DNA from: Erodium maritimum
Lineage: Eukaryota > Streptophyta > Magnoliopsida > Geraniales > Geraniaceae
Assembly (NCBI GenBank): GCA_963921825.1
Contig: OY997592.1
Coordinates: 28,127,730-28,191,729 of the forward strand
Reading direction: 5' to 3'
Length of the DNA: 64,000 bases
Part shown: positions 18,700 to 30,824 of the stretch, piece after piece
Layout of the letters: each line of letters starts with the position of its first letter
Position numbering within the stretch: position 1 is the first letter of the stretch
Notes under the pieces: generated by a model
Told to the model about the DNA's origin: nothing
Databases searched by the model: none
The model's input: only the letters and a program-made list of their open reading frames with translations
Translations under genes and position numbers: made by a program

Positions 18700-21600
18700 T
18701 CAAAATGTTGTTCGATTTTCGGTTGCAGACTTTGTTCTACTGAGAAAATCAGAAATTGTCATGGTCCCGAGCTCCCCACCAAACCTAGACCTCACAGTAA
18801 CGGTTTGTGTTTCAACTTCTTTGGGGCCGACAACTGCCATAAGTGGGATTTTCTGCTTCTCTGCAGTTCTTATGAGCTTTGGTAGTCTCTCGCCATGGCA
18901 TACTTCAGCTCTGATTCCATTTGCTTTCAGTTTGTTTGTCACCTCTTTGCAGTATTCAAGCTGTGTAGCCATGATATCAGAAAACACGTGAAGACTATTG
19001 TTTTGTTACCTCTCCATGTTGGAGGAATAATTAGACGATCTTAAGGTTTTGACACATGCCAAGAGTGAGCTTTACCTGAGTGTCTGTCACTGGTAAAATT
19101 CGGGCCTGGATTGGAGAAAGCCATAATGGGAAATCCCCAGCATAATTCTCAATGAGAATTCCAAAGAAGCGCTCCAAGGATCCAAGGATTGCTCTATGGA
19201 TCATGATAGGCCTCTTCTTTTCTTGGTTTGAGTCAACATATGTTATGTCAAAACGCTGTGGTAGATTAAAGTCAACCTGTACAACATGCATATAGGAGTT
19301 ACTATACCATAGATCAACCAGAAGCCAGCTACTCATGAATGTCATCAAATTATTCCTTGTTTGTCAATTCCAACATCTTTCAACAAAATAAGTGTTCTAC
19401 TTTCCTAAGACAAATGTCTCGAGTCAATAGTATCCCTGTACGGATAACTTGGTAATAACAACTTGAGTAGTGAGGACATCGGAGCATTTGGCGTTAAAAG
19501 GGTCGAAAGTCGAGCACCAAAAATTGAATCCTTAATCTTCGCAGATAGTCAAGACAATTAATTTGGGATGGTGGGAGTAATAGTTCGAGTGTAGTGTGTG
19601 TGTGTGAGCGAGAGAGAGATTGATGTGTACTATTCCAAGATTTCAACTTATCATGTCCAAGTGTGCATCAATACAGGACTTGCCTGAATAGTGGAACACT
19701 GCCACTTTCTTCCAAGGGCATCCTCAATCTTGAGATCAATCTTTGGACCATAAAAGGCACCGCCTCCCTCATCAATTTGATAGCTCCACCCTTTATCATC
19801 CAAAGCATCCATTAGAGCAGATGTTGCCTTTTCCCATATATCATCACCTCCTACAGCTTTCTCTGGCCGAGTTGAAAGATTTACTTCATAGCTGCTAAAA
19901 CCAAATTGTGACAATAACTTTTCAGTGAGGTCTAGGACACCCCTAATTTCATCTTTAATCTGATCATCCAAACAAAATATATGCGCATCATCCTGTGGAA
20001 GTCAGAAATATTGAACTCTTGTTAGTCAAAGCTTGGTGTAAAAAACCCCCATAATGTTTTGCACATGCCACAAGCAATTGAATGCGGTCTCTATCAATAA
20101 TGTCCTTCGTGATCTATTCAATAATGGGATGTCATCATAATACGTATAAATGTTGTTCAGCTATACAGAGTACATACAAAGGCATTTTTAACATACAAAA
20201 ACTTGAGATATCATCACATACCTGAGTAAATCCTCTCACACGGAAAAGGCCATGTAAACTTCCGGATAACTCATATCTATAGACTGTCCCCAATTCTGCA
20301 ACCCTAATAGGAAAATCCCGATAGGAGTGGGGCTTTCTTTTGTAAACCAAAATATGATAAGGGCAATTCATTGGGCGGAGTTGATAAAGTTCATCCTCAA
20401 TCTTCATCTGGTCATACATGTTCTCTCTATAGAAATCCAAATGACCACTGACTTGCCACAGATCTGCCTTTGCTACGTGTGGTGTGTAGAGAAGATCATA
20501 ACCATGTTCTATGTGTATTTTCTTCCACAAATCCTCTATAATGTGTCTTACTATTGCACCCTTTGGATGCCAGAACACTAAACCTCCCCCAGCTTCGTCC
20601 TGCAGAAATGCAGCCAATTTCAAATATTCAACCCAAGATTATTCAATGCACTAAAAATATCAATCAACTATGAGATCGAGATAACAAGATACAGAGCCAC
20701 AGTTTCAATGACACACCTGTATCGAAAATAGATCAAGATCTTGGCCCAGGCGTCGGTGATCTCGGCGTTTAGCCTCTGCTTTAAAGTGAATATATGCTTT
20801 CAGTTGTTCTTCACTCTCCCATGCCGTACCATAGATCCTCTGCAGCATTGCATTTTTTTCATCCCCTCTCCAATAAGCACCAGCAACAGATTCAAGTTCA
20901 ACAGCTTTATTATTAATCTTACCAGTCGATTCAACATGAGGGCCAGCACAAAGATCCCACCATTCATCCCCTGGCAAGGGTAAAATAGATATTACACCAA
21001 AGTATAAATTTCAGGTCACTGACCAATAACCATCTCAAGAGAATCATACCATCTACATAAGAGCATGTGTATACTTGGCTACACTACATAAGCAGAATAA
21101 TAATCATAGCAAAGAACTGCTGTGATGAAAGTGATCAATTGAATTTGAAACGATAAAAGTTTATGATGCTAAAATGGAAATGTAAGGACGGTATCAAGCC
21201 ATGTGATTGGCAGATCACCAAAAAAACTGTTTGTGATATTTAAATTATCTTACCTATCAATTAATGATAAGTACTGCACATCTTGCTAATAATGCAAGCA
21301 CAAGGCAGAAGACGATGAATAACTACAAGTCTTACCAATATGATAAATGGTTATGGGTTCTTCCTTGATGTTTTCCAAAATCTCCATCTTGTAAGGTTCA
21401 CTGATAGCTGCAATTCTTTTCCGAGCTTCGTCTCTGGAAACTTCTTCTCTTACAAGTGGTAAATTTCTGCCAATAATGCGATCCTACAGATTATGTAACA
21501 AATAAATTCTGTACCCTCATAGCATAGGCCTATAAATGTTCTGCCCAACCATTAAAATTTTCACTTTATTTGATAAGAAAACTAAAACAGGATTAAAACA

Positions 21601-22583
21601 AAAGGTAAATTATCATGGATTGGGCCTGCTCACCATCTCCTTCTTAATTCTCTTCAGATCCTTATCTGTCAAGGCCTCCATATCAAAATCATAATAAAAC
21701 CCATTATCAATCCATGGCCCGATTGTCACTTTTGCGTCTGGGAAGATCTTCTGAACAGCCATGGCCATTACATGTGCACACTGAAGTCATGAATAACACT
21801 ACTTAGTAGTCAAAAACACAAGTTATCTACAGATTTAAATAACTTATTATCGCATAATAGGAACGTTACAAATATTCTCAAAACAGTGTTCAAATTGGAT
21901 ACAATACACGCCATTTAAGTAATCTTTTCAGGAATAGGTCTCACTTGAATCAACATAAAAAGGAACACTCAAGCACAACGTCCTGAAAATCGAAATGGAA
22001 AGGAAACAATAACTCAGAACATTAAGATTCTAGCATCTGAAATTCACAGAAAGAACATTACTCAACAAAACCTGAACCTTAAAACGGAACTAGAATTCCA
22101 TTGAAAGCCCCATTCCAGTTTAGACTGTGTTATAGGTTAGTGTAGTCATAACTCAATGAAAGTTGCTGTAATCTACATAAACACAAGATTTTCCAATCCG
22201 GAAAAACTTAGAGCAGCACACTCCACAGTAACAAATACCAAAAAGAAAATCAAAACTTAAGTCTAACAAAAACAAAAATGTCATTTCAACATTGACCACA
22301 ACAAAAGCTCAAGGGATACCGTGTGTCGAATTTTGAGGAGATTCTCGGAAGAATCGTTGGTGGGCAGCACGATTTTCTCTACTACATCATTCTGGGTACT
22401 ATCTTCGGAAGAAACCTGGGTCTGAGTGGACTCTGCGGCGACACCCAGAGACCAGGCATGGCTCCGGGCAAGAGGTTTCGCGGCGGAGACGAATCGTTTA
22501 ATGGGGCAGAAGAAGGGTTTTGGGGAGGAGATCAATGTGGATTTGGAGAGCAGAGAAGGGGAGAAGAGAGAATGGGTGGCCAT
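18700..22583 (-). CDS. Threonyl-tRNA synthetase, organelle-targeted type
   Basis: It charges tRNA-Thr for chloroplast and mitochondrial translation. Exons (minus): 22583-22320, 21780-21634, 21483-21336, 20970-20717, 20599-20222, 19992-19684, 19276-19076, 18960-18700; 1962 nt, 653 residues, all phases consistent. Residues 1 to about 60 are Ser/Leu/Lys-rich with few acids, like a transit peptide. The editing domain has HxxxH (H87, H91) and DLCAGPH (C194, H198). The class II core has zinc ligands in MNCPYH (about C350), DDAHIF (H401) and MIHRA (H527), motif 2 RVRGFTQ and motif 3 GSLERFFG. The C-terminal anticodon-binding domain includes [11 protein letters not shown] and ends ENRTTF. The N-terminal TGS domain of cytosolic and E. 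coli enzymes is absent. The start MATHSLF was chosen for its transit-like context; in-frame Mets at 22601 and 22679 are alternatives. Intron 6 starts with GC. Confidence 0.95.
19277..19683 (-). other. GC-AG intron in the ThrRS gene
   Basis: The minus strand reads CAG/GCAAGT at the donor and TACAG/GTTGAC at the acceptor. Joining here restores the invariant text [15 protein letters not shown]. The donor matches the strong consensus expected for GC introns. A GT microsatellite and a GA run lie near 19596-19620. Confidence 0.9.
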
Positions 22584-22820
22584 CTTGAAGAGGATGAACA
22601 TGGCTTGACTCTGAGCCTCTGCTTGCAGCTCTAGAGGTTTTCGTTTCGGTGTGTGGTTCAGGTTTTTCGTTGGAGACAAGGACTAGTCGGGGCACTGGAC
22701 AGTTATCCGGATCCAAATTCTGGATGGGTAATCTGGTCGGTCTGTTTCATACCCGACCTATAAATTATGATGCATTTTTTTGTCTATGTGGTAATTTTTT
22801 TCGTGCCTAGGTGTTATAGT
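22584..22820. promoter_or_regulatory. Upstream region of ThrRS
   Basis: This holds the probable 5' UTR and core promoter of ThrRS on the minus strand. A TATA-like ataatttataggtc (minus strand) lies near 22757-22770, about 180 bp from the chosen start. A LINE inserted at 22837 now separates this promoter from older upstream DNA. Confidence 0.4.
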
Positions 22821-22836
22821 AAGGTTGTCCAAAGCC

Positions 22837-25800
22837 GAAGTAAAAAAAAAGCTCTCGTCTATCTTAGCAACCAGGGTGTCTTCTACCTTAGCCACCAGGG
22901 TTCACCGTCGCTGCCATCGCCACCACCGTCGCTCACCGGCCCCCCGTCCGCATCGTTTTCGACCTTCTCGTCTCCTTAATCTCTGCAACTCCCGTTTCTC
23001 CTACCGTCGTCACGCAGTCGTCGGGTTCTCCTGATTCTTTGGTGATCCCGTACGATCTCGGCTTCTGTTTCCGTTTCTTTCCCGATTGCGATCTCGTCTC
23101 CTTCCCGTCCTCATCTTAAGCGGAGCGAGGCTCCTGGTTACTCGGTGGTTGTCCGGGCAGCCCCGTCGTGCTACCTCGTGAGTCCTCTGACGTCCAGGAC
23201 GTCCTCAGGTATCGATTCGCTTCTGATCTATTGCTAGGGCATTATTTCGTGTTTGTATGCCGACTATTTTAGCCTAGAACTGTCGGGGATTGGGGACGGG
23301 TCACAACCGTCGTCATCTTAAGGACTTGGTGAATCGCTACAAACCTGATCTCTTGTTCCTTACCGAAACCCGACATGTGGATTCTCGGAACTCGAGGTCC
23401 CGAGTGGCTATCCTCCGTCCCGAGGTCTCGGACAATACCGGGTGTTGTCCCACAGATAGCTCCGGGTCGTCGCCCCCCGTCAAACAAAGGGGGGATCATG
23501 CTTCTGTGGTCTGAGCAATGTACAGTGACCGTCCTATCGATATATCAATCCCATATAGACATTATAGTCCGCTTTGGGCAGGAGCATCCGTTACGGTTCA
23601 CATGCATTTATGGAGAACCGGCCTGGGAGAAAAGAAATATGACGTGGGAAAATCTAAGGCAGTTGGCCTCAGTCCCGTCCCCGATGGAGTGAGTTCTTAT
23701 GGGGGACTTCAACGGTATCCTCCGTCCCTCGGAAAAAAAGGCGGCCAGGTGTATCCCCTACATCTCATGCAAGGATTCCAACAGGCCATTTCGGATATCG
23801 AAGTGGAGGAGGTGAAACTACAAGGCTACCAATTCACGTGGGCCCGCGGTCATGATCCAGAAACGCAAGTGGAAAGTCAGTTGGACGGGGCTTTTATCTC
23901 TCCTCAATCTCGTCTCCGGTTCCGGGATGTGTCCTTACAGAACTTGGGTGAGTCAACCTCGGATCACAAACCCATTCTACTGCAGCTTCAGAAGGAATTG
24001 ATGGAACACCGGCCTCGACACTTCCGATTCGAGAACATGTGGTTAGAACACCCGGAGTGTGGCATCTTGGTTCAGTCTGAATGGGGTCAGCCAGGTAATC
24101 GCCACATAAAACATCATATCAAGGATATTGGCACCTCTTTGAATGAATGTGGACAGACTGTTTATCGGGACACCATCAATCAAATCAGGCACCTACAGAG
24201 GCGATTAGCTGAGCTCAATGGACGGACTGATAGACAGGGAATCAGACTTCGTCTAGCACTCCAGAGACAGTATAACAGGGCCTTGGCAAAACAAGAACAG
24301 TTCTGGCGACAAAGAGCTAAACAACACTGGCTCGGGGAAGGGGACAGAAACACGAAATTTTTCCAGAGATCAGCAACGAAGAGACAGGCCATAAACAATT
24401 TGAAATCTCTGGTCAATGATGCAGGGGTGGAACTGCAGTGGCACACATGAATGAGTGACTTACTACACTCTTATTTCTCTGATATTTTCACGGCAGGAGA
24501 TATCGAGGACTATGACCTCCCCATGCCAGTCCCCCTCATGATAGATCCGGCACAAAATCTACATCTGACAAAAAGGGTAACGGATGCGGAAGTACGTCAT
24601 GTAGTGTTCCAAATGGGACCATGGAAGTCACCAGGCCCCGATGGTCTTAACCCGAAATTCTTCCAACACTTCTAGGATACGCTGGCTTCGGAAGTTATAG
24701 ACTTTGTCCGAACTGCAGTGGCAACCTGTACCATTGACCAGGATGTCAACAAAACCACTCTGGTCCTAATCCCAAAGATCTCAGAGGTAAATAAGGTTAC
24801 AGAACTGAGGCCTATTACACTCTGCAATGTCATATTCAGAATTCTCTCAAAAGTCCTGGCAAACCGACTAAAACCACTTCTGGAGCCGATTATCTCTACA
24901 AATCAAGGAGCGTTTGTGTCGGGCAGACATATCCAGGACGATGTAATTATTTCCTATGAAATAATACATACCCTCCGGCGAAGGACACAAGGTCAAAGGG
25001 GCTTTATGGCTTTGAAACTGGACATGAGCAAGGCCTATGATATATTGGAATGGTCATTTCTACTATCTATGATGGGGTCCTTTGGGTTCGATATCGGTTG
25101 GCGGGCCATGGTCCTTGCGTGCATGCGTTCTATTCAGTATACAGTAAGCTCAGATGGGGAGCATACGTCTCCGTTTACCGTAGGGAGGGGCATTCGCCAA
25201 GGTGACCCTTTGTCCCCATATTTGTTCTTATTATGTATGGAGGGCCTGTCTCGTATGCTCGAAGCAGAGAGAGCTGGAAATATTCAATGGGTTTTGGTGG
25301 CCAGAGGGGCACCACTAGTATCTCACATATTTTTTACGGGCGACTGCTATATATTCTGCAGGGCAGACCCAGAGGAGGCGACCCATCTGAATCAGATCCT
25401 TCATACTTTCGGTAGTCTCTCGAGCCAGGTCATAAACAAAGGTAAATCGTCCATCTTTTTCAGCACCAATACGAATCTGGCAAACAGATCGTCCTGTTGT
25501 GGTATTTTGGGGATACAAGAGATTTCGGGTCCGACTAAGTATTTGGGGGTCCCCAATATGTTGGGACGACGAAAAGGGCAGAGTCTTCAGTTCTTGTGCG
25601 ACCGTATCGTGTCAAAGATTGGAACCTGGGATGGTCAGATGCTATCTGCAAAGGGAAAAGAGGTGATGATACGATCAGTACTCCAAGCTATGCCAATTTA
25701 CGCGATGAGCGTATTCTTACTACCAAGAGACTCCATCAATAAAATACATGTCGCGCTAGCTCGATACTGGTGGACAGGCACCCCTAGAGGCACGAAAACG

Positions 25801-27376
25801 ATTATTTGGCAAGACTGGGATAAATTATGTAGGCCAAAGGAGGATGGTGGGATGGGCTTCCGGGACATGAGAGATGTGAATATTGCGATGCTGGCAAAAA
25901 TGGGCTGGAAAATCCTAACCGAGCCAGATTGTTTGGTGGCCCGCATACTCAAGGCAAGATACTTCCCGAAAGGTGACTTTCTCTCAGCGGAAGGTGGCAA
26001 TGGACCCAGTCAGATCTGGACGAGGCTTCGGGCAACTCAAGGATTACTCCGACAGGGTTTGATTCGAACAATTGGTGATGGCAGCTCAACAATGGTAGAA
26101 GGATCCCCATGGCTCATGGGGAATAACTCGGTCATTCCGCTCCATACTTGTATTACCCCGGACCTGAGGGTGTCAGATTTGGCTACGGATGATCATCAAT
26201 GGGACGTACTGAAATTGCAACATAATCTCCCTCCGACCATTGTCGAGGATATTCTGTAGGTACCCCCGCCCCTCCCCCGGTATGTAGACAAATGGTCCTG
26301 GAAATTTAACATTCGGGGTGTGTACTCGGTCAAGGAAGGATATAAGGCATTATCCCGGGAGAATGGTCGGTGGCACGTATCGACAAGCACGACAGTCTGG
26401 ACGGGCATATGGGATCAGGACATCCAACCATGAATCAAGGTATTCATCTAACGAGCTCTTTCTGGCACCCTCCAAGTGGCGGTCAATCTCCGGACTAAAT
26501 TTGTTCCAATTCCGGAGACATGCCAGATGTGTCAGCATGCACAGGAGTCTACGGATCATCTCCTCCTCCACTGCCCTTTCGCACGTTCTATCTGGGATAC
26601 AGCGGTTATACCGGTTCCCATCCCTCATTCCGGTACGTTGCAGGATTGGTTAACTGATCTGTTCCTGGTGCCTGATATAAAGCTACGAAGCAAAGCATGC
26701 CTCATCTTATGGGAAATATGGAAAGCGAGGAATGCTATGGTCTGGGACCAGACCTCGTCCAGACCACATGATGTCATAGCCATGGTCCTCAGTAACCAGT
26801 GCAACTGGTCAGAAGCACAGATTGGCCGTCCGAAACCTACGGTTGTTCCCCAATACAGACAAACGAACTGGTGCACACCACCCCCTAATTGGCTTATAAT
26901 TAATATGGACGGGGCGACATTCACGGACTCAGGACAATTTGGATGGAGATGGATCTGTCAGACATAAACGGGTGGAGTCCGGGATGGGAGAAATGGATGT
27001 GGGAATGGCTCGTCAAGCCCTGAGTATGCGGAGGCCATGGAAATTTGGCAAGCCCTGGAATGGATCCAAGGATCGCACTCTTCCAGGGTCACTATCCAGA
27101 GTGATGCTCAGTACCTGGTGCACCTGATCCAAGGAACACACCAGGTTTTCTCCCCATTGGGTTGGCTGGTAGACGACTACCGGTCCCTATTAGCTACTCT
27201 CGAGGATGTTAAACTCGACTATATCTCTAGGTCAGCGAACGGTGCAGCCCACTGGCTTGCCCGGGAAGCCCGTTCTTCGCCTGTCCTTGTGTGGTCTGGT
27301 TTTACTATCCCGGATGCACTTATGTCTATTTTAGCACAATTCAAATAATAAAAGTACGTTATTCTGTTTCAAAAAA
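22837..27376 (+). mobile_element. LINE with ORF2 only, with target duplication
   Basis: A 16 bp direct repeat, AAGGTTGTCCAAAGCC, lies at 22821-22836 and again at 27377-27392 after a short poly(A). The element is 4.5 kb: about 420 bp of leader, then ORF2 (endonuclease, RT, zinc-binding RT region, RNase H), then ...GTTATTCTGTTTC and poly(A). There is no ORF1. It inserted about 250 bp upstream of the ThrRS start, in the opposite orientation. Confidence 0.9.
23257..27348 (+). pseudogene. LINE ORF2: endonuclease, RT, RNase H (inactivated)
   Basis: The product would nick the target and reverse-transcribe in place. Start at 23257 gives MPTILA, then TAG where the family has Trp, then NCRGLG (endonuclease start). 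A frameshift near 23480, TGA at about 23693 (next to MGDFNG), another shift near 23740, TGA at 24448, TAG at 24673 (FQHF-stop), TAG at 26257 and further breaks follow. The longest open part, 24718-26259, is the RT: PITLCNVIFRILSKVLANRL, GRHIQDD, LDMSKAYDILEW, GIRQGDPLSPYLF. The catalytic box reads FFTGDCYIF in place of FADD, so one catalytic Asp is lost. The zinc-binding region (CQMCQHAQESTDHLLLHC) is at about 26520. RNase H (NMDGA, then SDAQYLVHLI, DYISRSANGAAH) closes at about 27346. Confidence 0.9.
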
Positions 27377-27392
27377 AAGGTTGTCCAAAGCC

Positions 27393-28099
27393 TAAAACAA
27401 TTTACATTCCGTAGTTCGATGGTTCAAGAATGGAGTGTTTTGGTCTCTTCCTCTGTTGCTTGTAGTGTAAGGTGTGATCTTTCCTCTTTATGAAGTTCAC
27501 ATTTTCTTTCAAAAAATGTTGTGACTTGTGAGAGTATAAGATCTTCCATAATGAGAATAGATTGAATCGGTCTATTTTTGGTTTAATTGGTCTAATTATA
27601 GGGGGAAAGCTAAATTAGACCCAGAATAGACTTTGATGAGTGGTCTAATATTTTGGATGTCACAATGATAATTAGATCCTGATTAGACCACGTATAGGTG
27701 ATGTATAGCGTTTCACGTGTTTTTATTCAAATGTTGTCGGGAACATTGTAAAAAAAAGTCGGACGACTATAATTGTTCGACTTTCAAGTACATTACAAAT
27801 ATAAAAAATTCTTCGACTTAACAAACTTCGCTAATTCCTCTTCTGCTTGCCTAATTTAGTCGTTATTTGTTGGTACAAATCAAGTGGATTGTCGTACATG
27901 TTAATGTAATTTTATGGTGGAATGTTGTTAGTGTTGTGCGATAAAATGGTAAGCCTCCCCAACATCTTGAAACGTAAATAACTTAATAAATATTCACATG
28001 GACAAGTACAAAGATCACATTTTGGTATTATCAAAAATCACAGAACAATATATCAGACCAACCTTGAAATCCTCTTCGCCTTGCCATAGAGAAAAAGTC
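27393..28099. other. AT-rich intergenic sequence, nothing named
   Basis: It begins with the 3' target duplication flank. Near 27560-27690, inverted words around ggtctaatta...taaattagacc and gggggaaagct look like a small inverted-repeat transposon end, but I found no partner end or duplication. Confidence 0.35.
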
Positions 28100-28887
28100 G
28101 ATGGGTTGCCAAATCCTCGGGCTCCATATCAGAAGTATCCTTGTCCTAGAGTAAGTGAAACTCCCGCATTAGGGACTCATTGGCCAGTACCTGCGTCGAC
28201 CACTCATTCTCGATGATCATCAAGCTTTCGGCCAAAGTGGCGTGGGTAGGACTATCGACCGTCTCCTTTCCCTTCCCCTTTCTAGCCTTAGCTGCATTCC
28301 GACCAAGAGGGCGCCGCCCGCAGACCGATCCTGGTCATGACCCATCGTCATCTTCAGCAGCGGTCGTCAGCATGTCCATTTGAGACATTGGGTTGCTCAG
28401 GCTGGGAGTTCTCGGTATCCGGCATTCCTTAGTCCCGATGAAATCACCGTTTGTCATTGAGAATTCCTTCTCGAAACGATGTTCCCATCATGGCGTGTGT
28501 CGCACGAGCTTCCTCCAGTGCTTCCAATCGAAGACGTGGTCGTATCTCTCCAAGTAGTCCCTCCCCGCATCCTTCGTGACTTGTTCATCGGATCTATCAG
28601 GATTGGTAGATGTGCTTGAATTTGTACCAACAAACTTGGAACATCTTAACCTTGTGGTTCGTTACGCTCCAATGTTGCTTGTATTTCTTCGCCGACCGAT
28701 CCGGTCGATGTGTTTCGACCGTTGCTAGGACGAATTCACGATGGATGGGCTCTCAAAAAGACGTGGCCGTTTGATCAGCCCCACGCTCTGAGTTCTCGGA
28801 GTTGTTCAACCATGTAGAGGACAAGCTCGTCTCCTCTGACGGAGTCCATTTCCGGTATCCACGAGTAGGAGCAGGTTGGTCAGACAT
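28100..28887 (-). pseudogene. Harbinger-type ORF1 (Myb/SANT-like) remnant
   Basis: On the minus strand, from ATG at 28887: GYRKWTPSEETSLSSTWLNN, then a TGA in place of the expected Trp after TATSF, then KKYKQHWSVTNHKVKMFQ, and after breaks VTKDAGRDYLERYDHVFDWK, HWRKLV, and finally RPLGRNAAKARKGKGKE and NESLMREFHLL. This order (SANT-like WTP...W, N..WLN, then the RPxGRxKAK linker and a C-terminal helix) is that of PIF/Harbinger ORF1 DNA-binding partners and their domesticated plant relatives, from family knowledge. Several stops and one or more shifts make it non-coding. The matching transposase was not found. Confidence 0.6.
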
Positions 28888-30819
28888 CGTCTCCATTGGA
28901 GGTGGTGGTGGGACATGGATGCGGTACCTGGGTCTTAAACGCTAAAGTGTAGGGATTTCTATCCCGATATAGCCAGTCCAGTCCTAGTGTACCCTTAGCC
29001 CATCCCGGTGTACCTCGAGTCGTCCCGATACAGGTCGAGCCAGTCCCGGCTTCCCAACTCCTTTGGTCATCGTACGTCATGGCACTAAGGAATGACGATG
29101 ACGAAACCATGTTATTGTTATAGCGATTACGCACAAGGGTTTCCGAAAAGACTCGTTGCTCCGGTAGAGATAAGACGTATGCCTCGGGCTCTTGGGCTAG
29201 TACCTCTCATCCTCTTCATCACAGTAATGTTGTGATTCGGGTACGTACTCCCACTCCTGGCTTCCTCCACGTCAATAGTCATCCTGGATTGCCTCAGTAC
29301 AGCTTTACGATGGTGATACATCACTGACCATTCTAAATCCCGATGGGTATCGCCCGTGTGTACGACCGTCTTTTTTCCCAGTTGGTTTTGGTTGTCGCAC
29401 AGTTAAGTGGGGAGGAACGTTAAAGATGAAAGACCGTGGAGAAATGCTGGAAAAGAAGCTCGGGGAAATAGGGATGCTTTATGACCGCTGGGAGAAACGT
29501 CTGCGCTGGAGAAGAAGCTCGGAGAAACGGAAGGTTGTAGAATACTGGTTGCAGAATCGTCGATGATTTGAGGAAGAAGATCATGGAACACTGGTGGAGC
29601 TATAAAATCAAGGGGTAACGGGGATGCTTTACTGTCGCTGGGAGAAACGGCGACGCTGGAAAAGAAGCTCGAAGAAACGGACGGTTGTAGAATAAATGTT
29701 GTTGACACGCAGGTGACTTGAGGAAGAAGATCGTAGAAACGCTGGTGCAGAGACAGTTGCAGAGGATTCGTGAAGAAGAAGTTTCGTTCGCTCAACATTT
29801 AAAGTCGTTATTCAATTTCGGTTTGAATTTAGTCGCCACTCGTCCAAGGGGGATTCGTCGTTCCCGATTCAGCTGGGGCCGAATCTGTCGAATAGATCAG
29901 AGTCAAAGTTTATGGATTCTTCGATGTCGAAAACGCGATTTCGCATATCCAACCTCTCGCTGAATCTGCAACACATATTCGACGGCACAAAATTGCAACT
30001 CGTACGATTCGACGGCGCAATCAGAGCAGAGTCGACGTAATTGTGGAAGATCTAAAGGATAAAACATTTGGACACTCATCGTGAAGGTATGTTTCCTCTT
30101 CTTTCATCTATTCTGTTGTATACAACCTTTCAATCGTACCTGGTTCGATCACCACTGGATCTTATACCTACAACTCTAAGAACTTTCTTTGAGGCTCAAG
30201 GACAAAGGCAATCCAAGGAGGTCATGCGGAAGGGTCTCCCGCGACGGGATGACCAGGTTATGATCTATCGGAGAGGCACACCGTGGAACCCACTCGTCGT
30301 GTCCAAGTTGACATCCAATCCTTGGACGTTGATAAGAAACTAATGATTTCGTCATCATCATGTTAGGCACCGAGTGATCTGGAACCCCACCAACACTTGG
30401 GTCAAAATTCCTGGCAGGGCACAGATGAGGCGAGATTCTCGTCATGCATAGGGAGGCTGAGATCCCTCATGGTGATTTATTAGTCATCCATGCTCATTGA
30501 CACACCTCCCGCTATCAAGGTTATGTGTATGGAACAACCCACGTTCCCAACCTTGCTTCCTACGAGCGAAGGATAGACCCACATTCATCTCTGAGTATGT
30601 GTCCAAATGGACATCCGACCTGTTCAACGGCGGGCATCCGAATTAAGTGGTCAGGAGACGCGTGAATAGATTGACAGCCACACACCCGTGCATCCAGTAG
30701 GTCACTATGGAAGGGATGAGTGCTCTCTTGGAGGTGGTGTGCCTCGGAACCTACCTTGGGTCAGGCTCGATACCGTTCCTTGGAACCCGGGCTAGAGAGA
30801 GACTAGGGGCCACAACTAT
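28888..30819. other. Unassigned repeat-like DNA
   Basis: There is no recognisable protein. 29470-29600 and 29625-29750 are imprecise tandem copies (period about 155 bp) sharing gctgggagaaac and gaagaagatc. The rest has short broken frames only. It may be the body of the Harbinger-type element or another decayed transposon. Confidence 0.4.
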
Positions 30820-30824
30820 GTGAG

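Noticed and set aside
23518-24450. 310-codon frame as a separate gene
   Set aside because: Its start is out of frame with the endonuclease; most of it is a middle piece of the broken LINE ORF2.
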